From contig NZ_CP076458.1 in NCBI RefSeq assembly GCF_018866245.1, positions 2,790,001 through 2,854,000 of the forward strand: a DNA stretch of 64,000 nt, read 5' to 3'. The notes under the pieces were generated by a model. The model did no database searches, was not told the origin of the DNA, and saw only the letters and a program-made list of their open reading frames with translations. The translations under genes and the position numbers were made by a program. Origin of the DNA: Novisyntrophococcus fermenticellae. GTDB lineage: Bacteria; Bacillota; Clostridia; Lachnospirales; Lachnospiraceae. Shown piece after piece: positions 8,154 through 17,107 of the stretch; the stretch's first letter is position 1; each line of letters begins with the position of its first letter.

Positions 8154-9074
8154 ATGAACCAGCTATTTAAGAAAAGTTCTTCGAACTGGATACGATATGA
8201 TAGATATGAATGGAAAACAGATGCCAAAGGTATTCTGTATATTACTCCCTGTAAAGATGCGAAACCTGATTTATACAATCCATTAAAGGACGCTGATAAT
8301 ATGGTACTGTCAGCCATCAATCTTGGTCTGCTTTGTATGAAAAGTGAAACCAGTAAAGAAACTCTGAAAACAGAACTCATGAATTTCATACAAAAATATG
8401 GTCTTCTCGGATTTATGACTGCATTACCTACTACACCAGAATTTATTACTTATGAATCAGTTTACTTACCACTGAACCATTTCATAAAAGAAGAATCCAT
8501 GTCCACAGATGAATACCTTTCCTATTTCTTTCCATTTGAACCTATTTCCTTTGCGAAAAGAAATCGAGAATCTATGTGGAACATAACAGATATTGACATG
8601 ATGGCAATTACAATGGCTCTGCAAAATAAACCGCAGGCAGTGACCATGAGTTTTCAAAAAGAATATGCAGAGCGATACGACTGGCTGGTGGAAGAATTTA
8701 AAGACTGGGCTTTTACCTTTGTAACAAGTTTCCTGTACTATCAGGACTTAGATATATTGGATGAAGACCAGAAACGACTTTACCGTCAGGGCATGGCTGC
8801 CTTTGGTGGAATTGCACCAACCTATCATGTGGAACTATTAGATCGACCAACGATTGTGTGGGATTTTCATTCCCTGCTCTTACAGATCCAGATGATGTTC
8901 AGCTTCATGCTGACCGATGAGAAATCTTCCATCAAGGTATGCAAGCATTGTGGTAAAGCATTTATCGCCAGCCGACCTAACGCAGAATTCTGTAGTCCGC
9001 AGTGTAAGAATCAGTACAATGTGTATAAGAGTAGAAGTAAAAAGATGGATGCGATGGATGAGGATGATGATTAG
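8154..9074 (+). CDS. Hypothetical protein with C-terminal CGNR-like zinc finger
   Basis: A 306-residue cytosolic protein with no membrane segment. The N-terminal 250 residues are mixed helical and not recognised. Near the C-terminus, CKHCGKAF, then RPNAEFCSPQCKNQYN forms a C-x2-C ... C-x3-C zinc site like that of CGNR/ABATE-type putative DNA- or RNA-binding proteins, followed by a basic then strongly acidic tail (MDAMDEDDD). It has its own start region after a hairpin and no operon partner closer than 187 bases. Genes like this are common cargo of clostridial integrative elements; the function is unknown. Confidence 0.6.
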   Translation: MNQLFKKSSSNWIRYDRYEWKTDAKGILYITPCKDAKPDLYNPLKDADNMVLSAINLGLLCMKSETSKETLKTELMNFIQKYGLLGFMTALPTTPEFITYESVYLPLNHFIKEESMSTDEYLSYFFPFEPISFAKRNRESMWNITDIDMMAITMALQNKPQAVTMSFQKEYAERYDWLVEEFKDWAFTFVTSFLYYQDLDILDEDQKRLYRQGMAAFGGIAPTYHVELLDRPTIVWDFHSLLLQIQMMFSFMLTDEKSSIKVCKHCGKAFIASRPNAEFCSPQCKNQYNVYKSRSKKMDAMDEDDD

Positions 9075-9208
9075 AATTCAGTTGTTCGGTAATTCCAAAC
9101 AACTACAACACAATTTCTAAAGGAGTCAAATTCGACACCTTTAAAAATACAATAGTTTAAATCAAATTGTTCCTCAAGTTGGGGAATAATTCATTTACAA
9201 ACATTTTC

Positions 9209-9233
9209 AACTTGTCGGAATTACCGACAGGTT
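9209..9233 (+). promoter_or_regulatory. Stem-loop in the leader of the RelA/SpoT-like gene
   Basis: AACTTGTCGG (9209-9218) pairs with CCGACAGGTT (9224-9233) around a five-base loop, 28 bases before the start codon at 9262. No U tract follows. It may be a leader structure or operator; the site is seen, the role is inferred. Confidence 0.4.
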
Positions 9234-9261
9234 CCGCATTTCAAGCAAAAGGGGACTACCT

Positions 9262-9888
9262 ATGAATGATGATATTTTGAAAAAAGATGGATTATCCATG
9301 GAAAAATTGGAAAAACTATCTTATCAATCCAAACTTGGTATTCGTTTAAAGAAGAATCTGCATTACTTTGATAAGGATGCACTCTTCACTGAATTAGAAG
9401 AAATTAACGAATGGTACGACCGTTGTGATTTTCTTCACGATATAGCAACCGATTATCGTGTAAAGAGTATTCAATCCGCATTTCTAAAATATGAACGGTA
9501 TTATCCAGATCATCAGGCCGGAAAAGTATTTAACGATATGCTCGGTTTTCGTGCATTATGTGATAATTATGAAGATGTTTTGTATCTTGGGGAAAATGAT
9601 AAGATACGAGTGGCGGATATGTCTCAGGGCAAGGCTCATGATGATGGGTATCGTGGTATCCATGTTTACTTTCAATTAAGCAGTATTCACTATCCCATCG
9701 AAATTCAATATAATACTTATTATGACAGACAGCTAAACAACTGGCTTCACAAATACGTTTATAAACGAAATTACCATAATAATATTGGATGTGTATTGCG
9801 AAAAGCCTTTGAATCTGGTAAAATCAGAACAGAACAAGAATTTAAGGAGGTGTTGCATCATGTGTTATCTGATTGCAAAGAAATTTAA
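9262..9888 (+). CDS. RelA/SpoT-like nucleotidyltransferase domain protein
   Basis: A 208-residue protein with the (p)ppGpp-synthetase fold signature: RVKSIQSAFLK at 66-76, then VFNDMLGFRALCD at 89-101, GYRGIHV at 129-135 and PIEIQY at 145-150 followed by W161. It lacks HD hydrolase, TGS and ACT domains, so it is a small stand-alone enzyme. Such proteins make alarmones, or in toxSAS systems make toxic (pp)pApp or pyrophosphorylate tRNA. The acidic residue before IQ (E147) and the conserved arginine/lysine/serine are present. The 3' end overlaps the next small gene by 29 bases, which suggests co-regulation. Confidence 0.7.
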   Translation: MNDDILKKDGLSMEKLEKLSYQSKLGIRLKKNLHYFDKDALFTELEEINEWYDRCDFLHDIATDYRVKSIQSAFLKYERYYPDHQAGKVFNDMLGFRALCDNYEDVLYLGENDKIRVADMSQGKAHDDGYRGIHVYFQLSSIHYPIEIQYNTYYDRQLNNWLHKYVYKRNYHNNIGCVLRKAFESGKIRTEQEFKEVLHHVLSDCKEI

Positions 9889-10087
9889 TGATGTTGGATG
9901 TCTGGCATTACAAACCACTCATGGTCAGCATCTGGCAGATTTCAAAAAGAAACTGATTGCTGAAATAGGAACAGATAAAATCCAGTTAGTTACCATCAGC
10001 CGTCCCTCTGCTTTTGGCGAATATGAACCATATTCTTTTGTAGATACAGAGCAGGAATTTGAACAGGAAGTATATAAATTAGCATAG
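9860..10087 (+). CDS. Small conserved protein overlapping the RelA/SpoT-like gene
   Basis: A 75-residue protein starting MCYLIAKKFNDVGCLALQTT and ending in an acidic EQEFEQEVYKLA helix. The start is fixed by AAGGAGGTG 8 bases upstream. It overlaps the RelA/SpoT-like frame by 29 bases in a different frame and is closed by a perfect terminator. I recall similar small proteins on clostridial mobile elements, but their role is not known. The overlap and order (enzyme first, small partner second) fit a toxin-antitoxin layout; that is inference. Confidence 0.65.
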   Translation: MCYLIAKKFNDVGCLALQTTHGQHLADFKKKLIAEIGTDKIQLVTISRPSAFGEYEPYSFVDTEQEFEQEVYKLA

Positions 10088-10101
10088 AACAACCGCATTT
10101 T

Positions 10102-10132
10102 AATTCCCCCGAATTCGGGGGAATTATTTTTT
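10102..10132 (+). terminator. Rho-independent terminator
   Basis: AATTCCCCCGAATTCGGGGG is part of a perfect inverted repeat (10102-10125) followed by ATTTTTT. It ends the RelA/SpoT-like pair. Confidence 0.92.
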
Positions 10133-10195
10133 CAAAACAGTTCCGATTTATCTACTAGATTTCTCCTATTAGTGAAGGACAAGAAATCCCCACAA

Positions 10196-10226
10196 GGCAG
10201 AGCCACCAGCTCTGTCTTTCTTTTTG
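10196..10226 (+). terminator. Second terminator-like hairpin before the recombinase
   Basis: GGCAGAGC (10196-10203) pairs with GCTCTGTC (10209-10216), followed by TTTCTTTTTG. It lies about 90 bases before the serine recombinase start and may insulate it from upstream transcription. Confidence 0.7.
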
Positions 10227-10302
10227 TCCCAAAACCAATATTTTTATACACATGCCGGCTCTCTCGTGGTACAATAAATCCACAGATGAGCCGGTTGTTT
10301 GA

Positions 10303-12126
<1,824 letters not shown>

Positions 12127-12146
12127 TCGGCTGTCCTAGAAATACC

Positions 12147-13121
12147 CTAATGAACGGCATTCATGTGAATGCCGAAGGAAATCCAAACGTTTGGATAACG
12201 CAGGTCGTGAATACGAATTCTTTTTACACCAGCCGCTTTCGAACCTCGATCCATTTCATGATGCAGATAACTTTTTGTAATGTTAAACAATCTCGTATGT
12301 TCATCGATTTTGTATATCATTCCAAAATAATCCTCCAATTCATTATAAAGAAATTCTGGTAGTTCAATCACACGATTTCCCTTGTCGGTCTTTGGTGTGG
12401 TGGTGTATTCAATCCCATCAATTCTTTGTACCTGCTTATCAATCTTTAATGTTCTCTTTTCTAAATTGATATCTCCACGCTCTAGTGCAAGCATTTCGCT
12501 CATTCGTACTCCTGTCCAATACAAAATCTCAAAGGCATAATATGAGATTGGTTTATCTTTGATTGCATCCGCAAATTTGGTATATTCTTCTTTCGTCCAG
12601 AACAACATTTCCTTTGCCTTTGCTTTCCCCATCTTTTTACCCTTGCTACAAGGATTCTTTGCCAAGTCATAGTAGCGGACTGCATGATTAAATATTGCCG
12701 TCAGCTGATTTTGAAGTGTTCGCAGATACGTCTAGGCATAGCCTTTATCATTTTCATCTCGCTTACTTAACAGTTCGTTCTGCCACTGTAAAATATCTGT
12801 AGGAGAGATTTCTGATAAACTCTTTTCTTCAAAATACGGTCTAATATGGGTATTGATGATATGAACCTTTGTCCTGTAGGTGTTCAGCTTAATCTGCGGT
12901 TTAATGTCGGAAAGATAAACATCAATAAAGACTCCAAATCCCATATTGATATCCTTACTTTTCTTTGCCAAAAAATCCCGCTCATATGCTAATGCATCCT
13001 TTTTGGTCTCAAAACCTCGTTTATCATGTTGTTTCTTTTTCCCCTGCCAATCGGTATAGCGCAGAGATACTCTCCAACGCTTCCCATCATAGCCATTCCA
13101 ATTATCTTTAAAAACTGACAC
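12147..13121 (-). pseudogene. Tyrosine integrase, stop codon and missing C-terminus
   Basis: Phage/ICE-type integrase starting at GTG 13121, one base overlapping the rep stop. The N-terminal AP2-like arm-binding domain (NWNGYDGKRWRVSLRYTDWQ) and core-binding domain are followed by an in-frame TAG at 12732-12734 (codon 130, between GYA and TYLRTLQ). The catalytic domain resumes in frame with arginine I (TGVRMSEML), lysine (TPKTDKG) and HDLR, but then departs from the family into an unrelated tail at about 12205, so the second histidine and the catalytic tyrosine are absent. It has two independent lesions and cannot be active. Confidence 0.85.
12155..12196. repeat. Two adjacent perfect palindromes
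   Basis: CGGCATTCA/TGAATGCCG (12155-12174) and ATCCAAACGTTTGGAT (12181-12196) lie 7 bases apart, exactly where the serine recombinase ends and integrase homology is lost. They may be a terminator, or the scar of an element end. Confidence 0.5.
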
Positions 13122-14107
13122 TATTCATTCCCCCTTTCGTGCCAATGTGCCATATCATAATTCACATCACTCTTAATACTGGTTTCTAGATCACTTTTTG
13201 CTGTGAGCAACATTCGGATCAAATAATTCTTCTTATTCACAATCCTTGTATCCTGAGAAACATCATCAAATTTTTCAAGAACATATCGGATGGCTCCACT
13301 GTCGAGACGATAAAATTGATTTCCCATTGACCTTGCATCGTAGATTTCACCATTATTAAAAGTAATTGTTCTATCTGTGGCGATAATCTCACTCATATAG
13401 TCAAGCAAGGCATCTACCATTGCACCATCTCCATCAAAAACTAGAGTTTCATAACTGATTAGATATTTCAGCTCCTCTATGACACGTGCTTTGATTTCAT
13501 ATTGTGATAACTGGCACTCCCTACATTCTTGTAATAGATGGTGATAGGATAAGATTTGACACAACTCACGATATTCAAACCGTTCTATCAACTCCTGCAT
13601 GGGAACCAGACTTTTTGATATCGTAGGTATTACTTCTGTCTCTCCATCCTTCCTCTGAAAGATTGATTGATGATTATTTACTCTTTTGTTATTTACTTTG
13701 TTATTAATTACTTGTGTTGGATGTTCCGTATGCGGTATGCCCGTAATCGAAGGAATCGTTTTCGATTTCTCCGTGAACGGATTTACCGTAATCGGATTTT
13801 CCAATTGCGGTGGGACTGGTACCTGATGCACTTCAATCACATTTTTACCAAAGCGCCCTCTCCCAGTTCTCTCTTGTCCACCAGTCAGATATCCTCTTTT
13901 CATTAATTCATTCACACTAGATCGGATGCAATCCACACCGTCTGGTAGAATTTTTGAAAAGCCTTTCAAATTAAAATCCCAATTGTCTGATAGGGACAAT
14001 ATTGTTACCAGCATTCCTCGATCTCTCAAACTAAGCTTTTGATCAAGTAAAATATCTTTGCTTACGTTCACATATAGTCCTTGGGTTTTGTTCTTTAAAA
14101 CTGCCAA
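13121..14107 (-). CDS. Replication initiator-like protein (DUF6017 type)
   Basis: A 328-residue protein common on clostridial integrative elements. Residues 1-90 look like a winged-helix initiator domain (LSLRDRGMLVTILSLSDNWD, then RSSVNELMKRGYLTG); a variable linker follows, and the C-terminal part (ELCQILSYHHLLQECRECQ, MVDALLDYMSEII, NQFYRLDSGAIRYVL) fits the DUF6017 region. The start is TTG 14107, chosen for AGGAG 8 bases upstream. It precedes the integrase with a one-base overlap. The leader is overlapped by a convergent small RNA candidate (see 14160-14222), as in copy-controlled replicons. Confidence 0.7.
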   Translation of the reverse strand: MAVLKNKTQGLYVNVSKDILLDQKLSLRDRGMLVTILSLSDNWDFNLKGFSKILPDGVDCIRSSVNELMKRGYLTGGQERTGRGRFGKNVIEVHQVPVPPQLENPITVNPFTEKSKTIPSITGIPHTEHPTQVINNKVNNKRVNNHQSIFQRKDGETEVIPTISKSLVPMQELIERFEYRELCQILSYHHLLQECRECQLSQYEIKARVIEELKYLISYETLVFDGDGAMVDALLDYMSEIIATDRTITFNNGEIYDARSMGNQFYRLDSGAIRYVLEKFDDVSQDTRIVNKKNYLIRMLLTAKSDLETSIKSDVNYDMAHWHERGNE

Positions 14108-14124
14108 AAAATCACTCCTTTCAA

Positions 14125-14153
14125 TTGAAAAGGGGCGGCGACTATGCTAGAAT
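14125..14153 (+). promoter_or_regulatory. Promoter for a counter-transcript across the rep leader
   Basis: TTGAAA (14125-14130), a 17-base spacer and TAGAAT (14148-14153) on the plus strand, opposite to rep. Spacing is ideal and both boxes are close to consensus. Confidence 0.55.
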
Positions 14154-14159
14154 ACATTT

Positions 14160-14222
14160 ATATGTAACGTACATGCATAGTCATGTGCCCAAGCTCCTGC
14201 TCCAACAGGGGCTTTTTCTTTT
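14160..14222 (+). ncRNA. Predicted antisense RNA to the rep leader
   Basis: A transcript of about 60 bases is predicted from the promoter at 14125-14153 to a good terminator: AGCTCCTG (14192-14199) pairs with CAGGGGCT (14206-14213) and is followed by TTTTTCTTTT. It is fully complementary to the rep mRNA leader. The rep-strand version of the hairpin has the six-base loop TTGGAG, which contains a YUNR-type motif (UUGG) known from antisense kissing loops. No protein is encoded. Copy-number control of rep is inferred by analogy with RepA_N and pT181-like plasmids. Confidence 0.55.
14192..14220 (+). terminator. Terminator of the antisense RNA
   Basis: Eight-base stem with one wobble pair, six-base loop CTCCAA, then a T-rich tail starting at 14214. 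Confidence 0.75.
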
Positions 14223-14241
14223 CTCTAAAATTCATCACCAG

Positions 14242-14433
14242 TTACCTCTTCATGCATGCTTCTTCGTAATAGATACGATTGATTTTTCCACTCATTACAA
14301 GTAACTTCGGATTTTCTTTTTTCATTCGTTCCGATAATTCCTTAATAATGGCGTATCCTTTGCTTCGACAAACTCCCCAATCAGCACATACCTCGTTTAC
14401 ATCTACATAAACTGTTTTTTCCATCACTTCCAT
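14242..14433 (-). CDS. Excisionase-like small HTH protein
   Basis: A 63-residue protein reading VYVDVNEVCADWGVCRSKGY then IKELSERMKKENP, the layout of small MerR-like/DUF3173-type excisionases and regulators of clostridial integrative elements. The first helix-turn-helix is at about 8-32. AGGAG lies 8 bases before ATG 14433. It is upstream of rep and the integrase in the same direction, the usual xis-rep-int order. With a dead integrase it would have only a regulatory role now. Confidence 0.7.
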   Translation of the reverse strand: MEVMEKTVYVDVNEVCADWGVCRSKGYAIIKELSERMKKENPKLLVMSGKINRIYYEEACMKR

Positions 14434-14587
14434 ACATTTCTCTCCTCTCGGGTAATATGTGGAATAGAAATAAATTTATTACTATCTTGATTTTATTATA
14501 CAGAAACATATTTATTTCTGTTCTTTCTATTTTTTCTATTCTATGATAAAATGGGTTCATCATTAAGAAAATGAGGTGATTTTTGAG

Positions 14588-15526
14588 ATGTCAGTTGGAT
14601 ACAAAATAAGAGCCATACGTGATCTAAGAGGTATGACTCAAAAAGAACTTGGTATCAAAGCTGGATTTTCAGCTGCTACTGCCGATGTTCGAATACGACA
14701 GTATGAAAGTCATAAAATGATTCCAAAAGAAGATAAGTTAAAAGAGATTGCAACCGCTCTTGATGTAGATGTAAGTGCATTAAAAGATCATGATATCTAT
14801 TCTGATCTAGATCTGATGCAGATCTTATTTGAATTAGAGAAAAATCACGGACTGGTAATAGAAAAGGAAGCCGATCGGTATGTATTGTCATTTGACGAGT
14901 CACACCCATTGTTTCGATACACTAACTATAAGCTCGACAGCTGGTACCGAGCCAAATCACAACTTCTATCCTATTCAGAAGATTCAGGATATGATGATAA
15001 AGAATATTTACTTTGGAAATACAGATTCCCACTTGATACTATGGAAATAGAGAAAACAAATGCGGCTAAAGTACAGGAAAAATACAAGCCGTTTGTGAAT
15101 AACTCTTATAGTATAAAAAAAGTTAATGAATTTATTCTTTTATTTGAAAAATTAATTAGAAGTGGATTTGATATACAGATTGCTTCAGCTCCTGAAAGAT
15201 CTGGAATCGGAACCTTTGTTTGCTGTGCAATATTTAAACATTCAGAATTGTTAGAAGCTACTGGTGATGCAGCCAATGCTTATGCGGAGTATCTTTCTAT
15301 GATAACCTATCTGGAGAAGTCAGGAATAGAGATTGAGAGGGAGACGAACTCTTTTGATGGTGAAACACTGTTAGGGGTTTACTTTTATAGCTCTGTGTTG
15401 TCCACTGCGCTGAACCATACAGTGTGGGAAATAATTGCGGCATATAAAGCTGGGACGTTAGATGACAAGATAATGCAGATGCAGTATAAGGATTCCTTGC
15501 AAACATTTGACGTTGCTCTAAATTAA
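14588..15526 (+). CDS. XRE-family transcriptional regulator of the element
   Basis: A 312-residue regulator. The N-terminal helix-turn-helix (IRAIRDLRGMTQKELGIKAG, then RIRQYESHKMIPKEDKLKEI) covers residues 6-63; the rest is helical, TPR-like and not recognised, as in peptide-sensing or element-control regulators. Start at ATG 14588 is set by GAGGTGA 8 bases upstream; a GTG at 14576 overlaps that site. It is transcribed divergently from xis-rep-int, the standard position of an element repressor. A strong terminator follows at 15542. Confidence 0.8.
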   Translation: MSVGYKIRAIRDLRGMTQKELGIKAGFSAATADVRIRQYESHKMIPKEDKLKEIATALDVDVSALKDHDIYSDLDLMQILFELEKNHGLVIEKEADRYVLSFDESHPLFRYTNYKLDSWYRAKSQLLSYSEDSGYDDKEYLLWKYRFPLDTMEIEKTNAAKVQEKYKPFVNNSYSIKKVNEFILLFEKLIRSGFDIQIASAPERSGIGTFVCCAIFKHSELLEATGDAANAYAEYLSMITYLEKSGIEIERETNSFDGETLLGVYFYSSVLSTALNHTVWEIIAAYKAGTLDDKIMQMQYKDSLQTFDVALN

Positions 15527-15541
15527 ACTTAATATTACTTT

Positions 15542-15580
15542 AATCACTTCTTATTTTTCAAAAAATAAGAAGTGATTTTT
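15542..15580 (+). terminator. Strong terminator after the XRE regulator
   Basis: A 17-bp inverted repeat (15542-15558 with 15561-15577, perfect pairing through AATCACTTCTTATTTTT) followed by T residues. Confidence 0.9.
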
Positions 15581-15809
15581 ACTAAAAGCACTGTTAAAGG
15601 CTGGTTTTCAGAAAAAAGACGTCCCTCTCTTGTATCTAACTTCTGTGTTTGATATATATTTAGAAGAAATTAACGCATTATTAACTGCATGCGGTTACGA
15701 AGAATTATTTCCAGGGAATCCCTATGATTGGCTTATTCTCTGTACATCTACTACAGACAATCCTATCGCTTCATTGAGAGATGCAATCGCACCAATTGAA
15801 TACTCTTAA
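15576..15809 (+). pseudogene. C-terminal remnant of an element gene
   Basis: An open frame of 77 codons without a start codon reads LLKALLKAGFQKKDVPLLYL, then LTACGYEELFPGNPYDWLIL and ends before TAA at 15807. The composition is protein-like and resembles the tail of large HTH regulators on clostridial islands, but the upstream part is missing: the preceding in-frame TGA lies inside the terminator of the XRE gene. It is read as a remnant left by deletion. Downstream, 15821-15859 forms a 12-bp hairpin (TTCTGATGGCAG/CTGCCATCAGAA); 15860-15975 shows only a short HTH-like scrap (LKEIAASLK) and no gene. Confidence 0.45.
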
Positions 15810-15975
15810 AATACTCTTTGTTCTGATGGCAGTTGTCATCAGCATAGCTGCCATCAGAACTAAATATATAATTTTGTCGAATAGACTCCCCCTTTACAAG
15901 CACTCAAAGAAATTGCAGCTTCATTAAAAACATGTACGTACGATGTAATCATTGGGGAATTGCACGTATTAATAA

Positions 15976-16785
15976 TTAAAATATTGAATCCCAAATCCCC
16001 TTAATTGCTGAACCCACTACAACTGCTGCACCAATTCCAACAGCTGCTGGAATCCATACTGGCGCTGTAGTAGTTGCTAGAGCTGTCGCAACTCCTGCGG
16101 AAACCACCGTTGCTGCTGCGCTTCCACCAGCTGCTGATATTCCACCGCCAACCGTTTCTTTTGCAACTCTACCAACAAATTCTTCACCATCAATTGTGCC
16201 TTCCAACAAATCTTTTCCTGCACTAATCGTTTCAATTCCACCTGAAATAACTCCTCCTGCAATACCCGAACTCCCAGCCATTTTTGCTAATGATTGTGCC
16301 GAAAGTTTTCCTCCAATTGTTTCCACCGCGATTCTGCTTGTATCAGCTGATGAAATACCGGTAGAAGTCATTTTCTGTGTCACATTAGTCCCTTTGCTCG
16401 CAAGATTCTCAACCGCTTTTTCATAAGCTTGTACTGTTTCATTTGTCCCCATTAACTTAGTGCCTGCATATTTTCCATTTGAAGCCTGCTTAATAGTCTT
16501 AGAAATTGACTGTGCTGTATCTTTCAATTGACTTCTACCAACCACGGTTCCGTTATTCATCAAAAGAACATCATCTCTAACAGCAGTTGTTGATTTCGAT
16601 AAAATACCTTTTGTCCCATTTACTAAATTTCTTGGGTTCATTGTTTGAGCATCTTTATACAATACTTCATGTACAATACCTTTCAATTGAGGGTTATTAC
16701 CTGCTCTCTCAAACGCTTCCATCCCAACTTTTGTTTCATATGTCTTTCTTGCTATTGCGGTTGCAGTTCCATAATTACTTTCCAT
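15976..16785 (-). CDS. Glycine/alanine-rich putative membrane-active protein
   Basis: A 269-residue protein of unknown family. The N-terminal 150 residues are soluble-looking (NGTKGILSKSTTAVRDDVLL, VVGRSQLKDTAQSISKTIKQ). From about residue 165 the sequence is a glycine-zipper-like, strongly hydrophobic G/A/S/V-rich region (GGGISAAGGSAAATVVSAGV and IPAAVGIGAAVVVGSAIKGI) able to form two or more membrane helices, as in pore-forming effectors or glycine-zipper proteins. Start ATG 16785 is chosen for GGAGGT 7 bases upstream. It follows the acidic mini-protein and DUF3825 genes in one direction. An effector role is inference. Confidence 0.55.
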   Translation of the reverse strand: MESNYGTATAIARKTYETKVGMEAFERAGNNPQLKGIVHEVLYKDAQTMNPRNLVNGTKGILSKSTTAVRDDVLLMNNGTVVGRSQLKDTAQSISKTIKQASNGKYAGTKLMGTNETVQAYEKAVENLASKGTNVTQKMTSTGISSADTSRIAVETIGGKLSAQSLAKMAGSSGIAGGVISGGIETISAGKDLLEGTIDGEEFVGRVAKETVGGGISAAGGSAAATVVSAGVATALATTTAPVWIPAAVGIGAAVVVGSAIKGIWDSIF

Positions 16786-16820
16786 TTTTGTTACCTCCAT
16801 CTTAAATTGATTTTTATTGT

Positions 16821-16867
16821 TCTTAACGATCGGGCTTAATAGCCCGCATCATTCATTTCCTGTTCCC
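16821..16867. repeat. Imperfect direct repeat, copy 1
   Basis: About 46 bases starting TCTTAACGATCGGGCTTAAT and ending TTCCTGTTCCC, covering the 3' end of the acidic mini-protein gene. Copy 2 is at 17053-17098. Each contains a short hairpin around the GGGCT...AGCCC core. Confidence 0.6.
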
Positions 16868-17018
16868 AGTTATCTGGTGTCTCTGTTCGACAGTCTAAAT
16901 TTCCATCACTGTCATACCAGTCTGTATATCCGTCCTCGTCATCGTATCCTGCGAATCTTTCTCCGTCAGAATCATTATTGCTCCAGTATCTGTCAGGTTC
17001 ATCAAATAAATCAAACAT
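16836..17018 (-). CDS. Acidic mini-protein (60 aa)
   Basis: A 60-residue protein very rich in D, E, N, Y and W (MFDLFDEPDRYWSNNDSDGE, later DWYDSDGNLD), predicted pI very low, no hydrophobic segment. AAAGGAGGAG stands 4-6 bases before ATG 17018. It lies between the DUF3825 gene and the glycine-rich gene, all leftward, with gaps of 89 and 50 bases. Its 3' end is repeated, degraded, at 17053-17098. It could be an immunity or antitoxin-like partner, a DNA mimic or a binding-site decoy; nothing in the sequence decides. Confidence 0.65.
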   Translation of the reverse strand: MFDLFDEPDRYWSNNDSDGERFAGYDDEDGYTDWYDSDGNLDCRTETPDNWEQEMNDAGY

Positions 17019-17052
17019 GCTTCTCCTCCTTTCAATTAGATAATTAATCTGT

Positions 17053-17098
17053 TTCTAACGATGGGCTAAATAGCCAATATTGTTCATATCCTGTTACA
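17053..17098. repeat. Imperfect direct repeat, copy 2
   Basis: TTCTAACGATGGGCTAAATA and the following bases to CCTGTTAC match copy 1 at 16821-16867 at most positions. Read on the minus strand it keeps codons like QDMNNIGY, resembling the QEMNDAGY tail of the mini-protein, so it may be the remains of a second tandem gene copy. Confidence 0.6.
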
Positions 17099-17107
17099 CC
17101 TCCTTTT

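Noticed and set aside
12155..12196. CRISPR-like repeats
   Set aside because: There are only two unrelated palindromes and no regularly spaced repeats; no CRISPR array was seen anywhere in the window.
15900..15975. Separate small gene before the glycine-rich gene
   Set aside because: Only a short HTH-like scrap without a start codon or binding site; kept as part of the remnant description.
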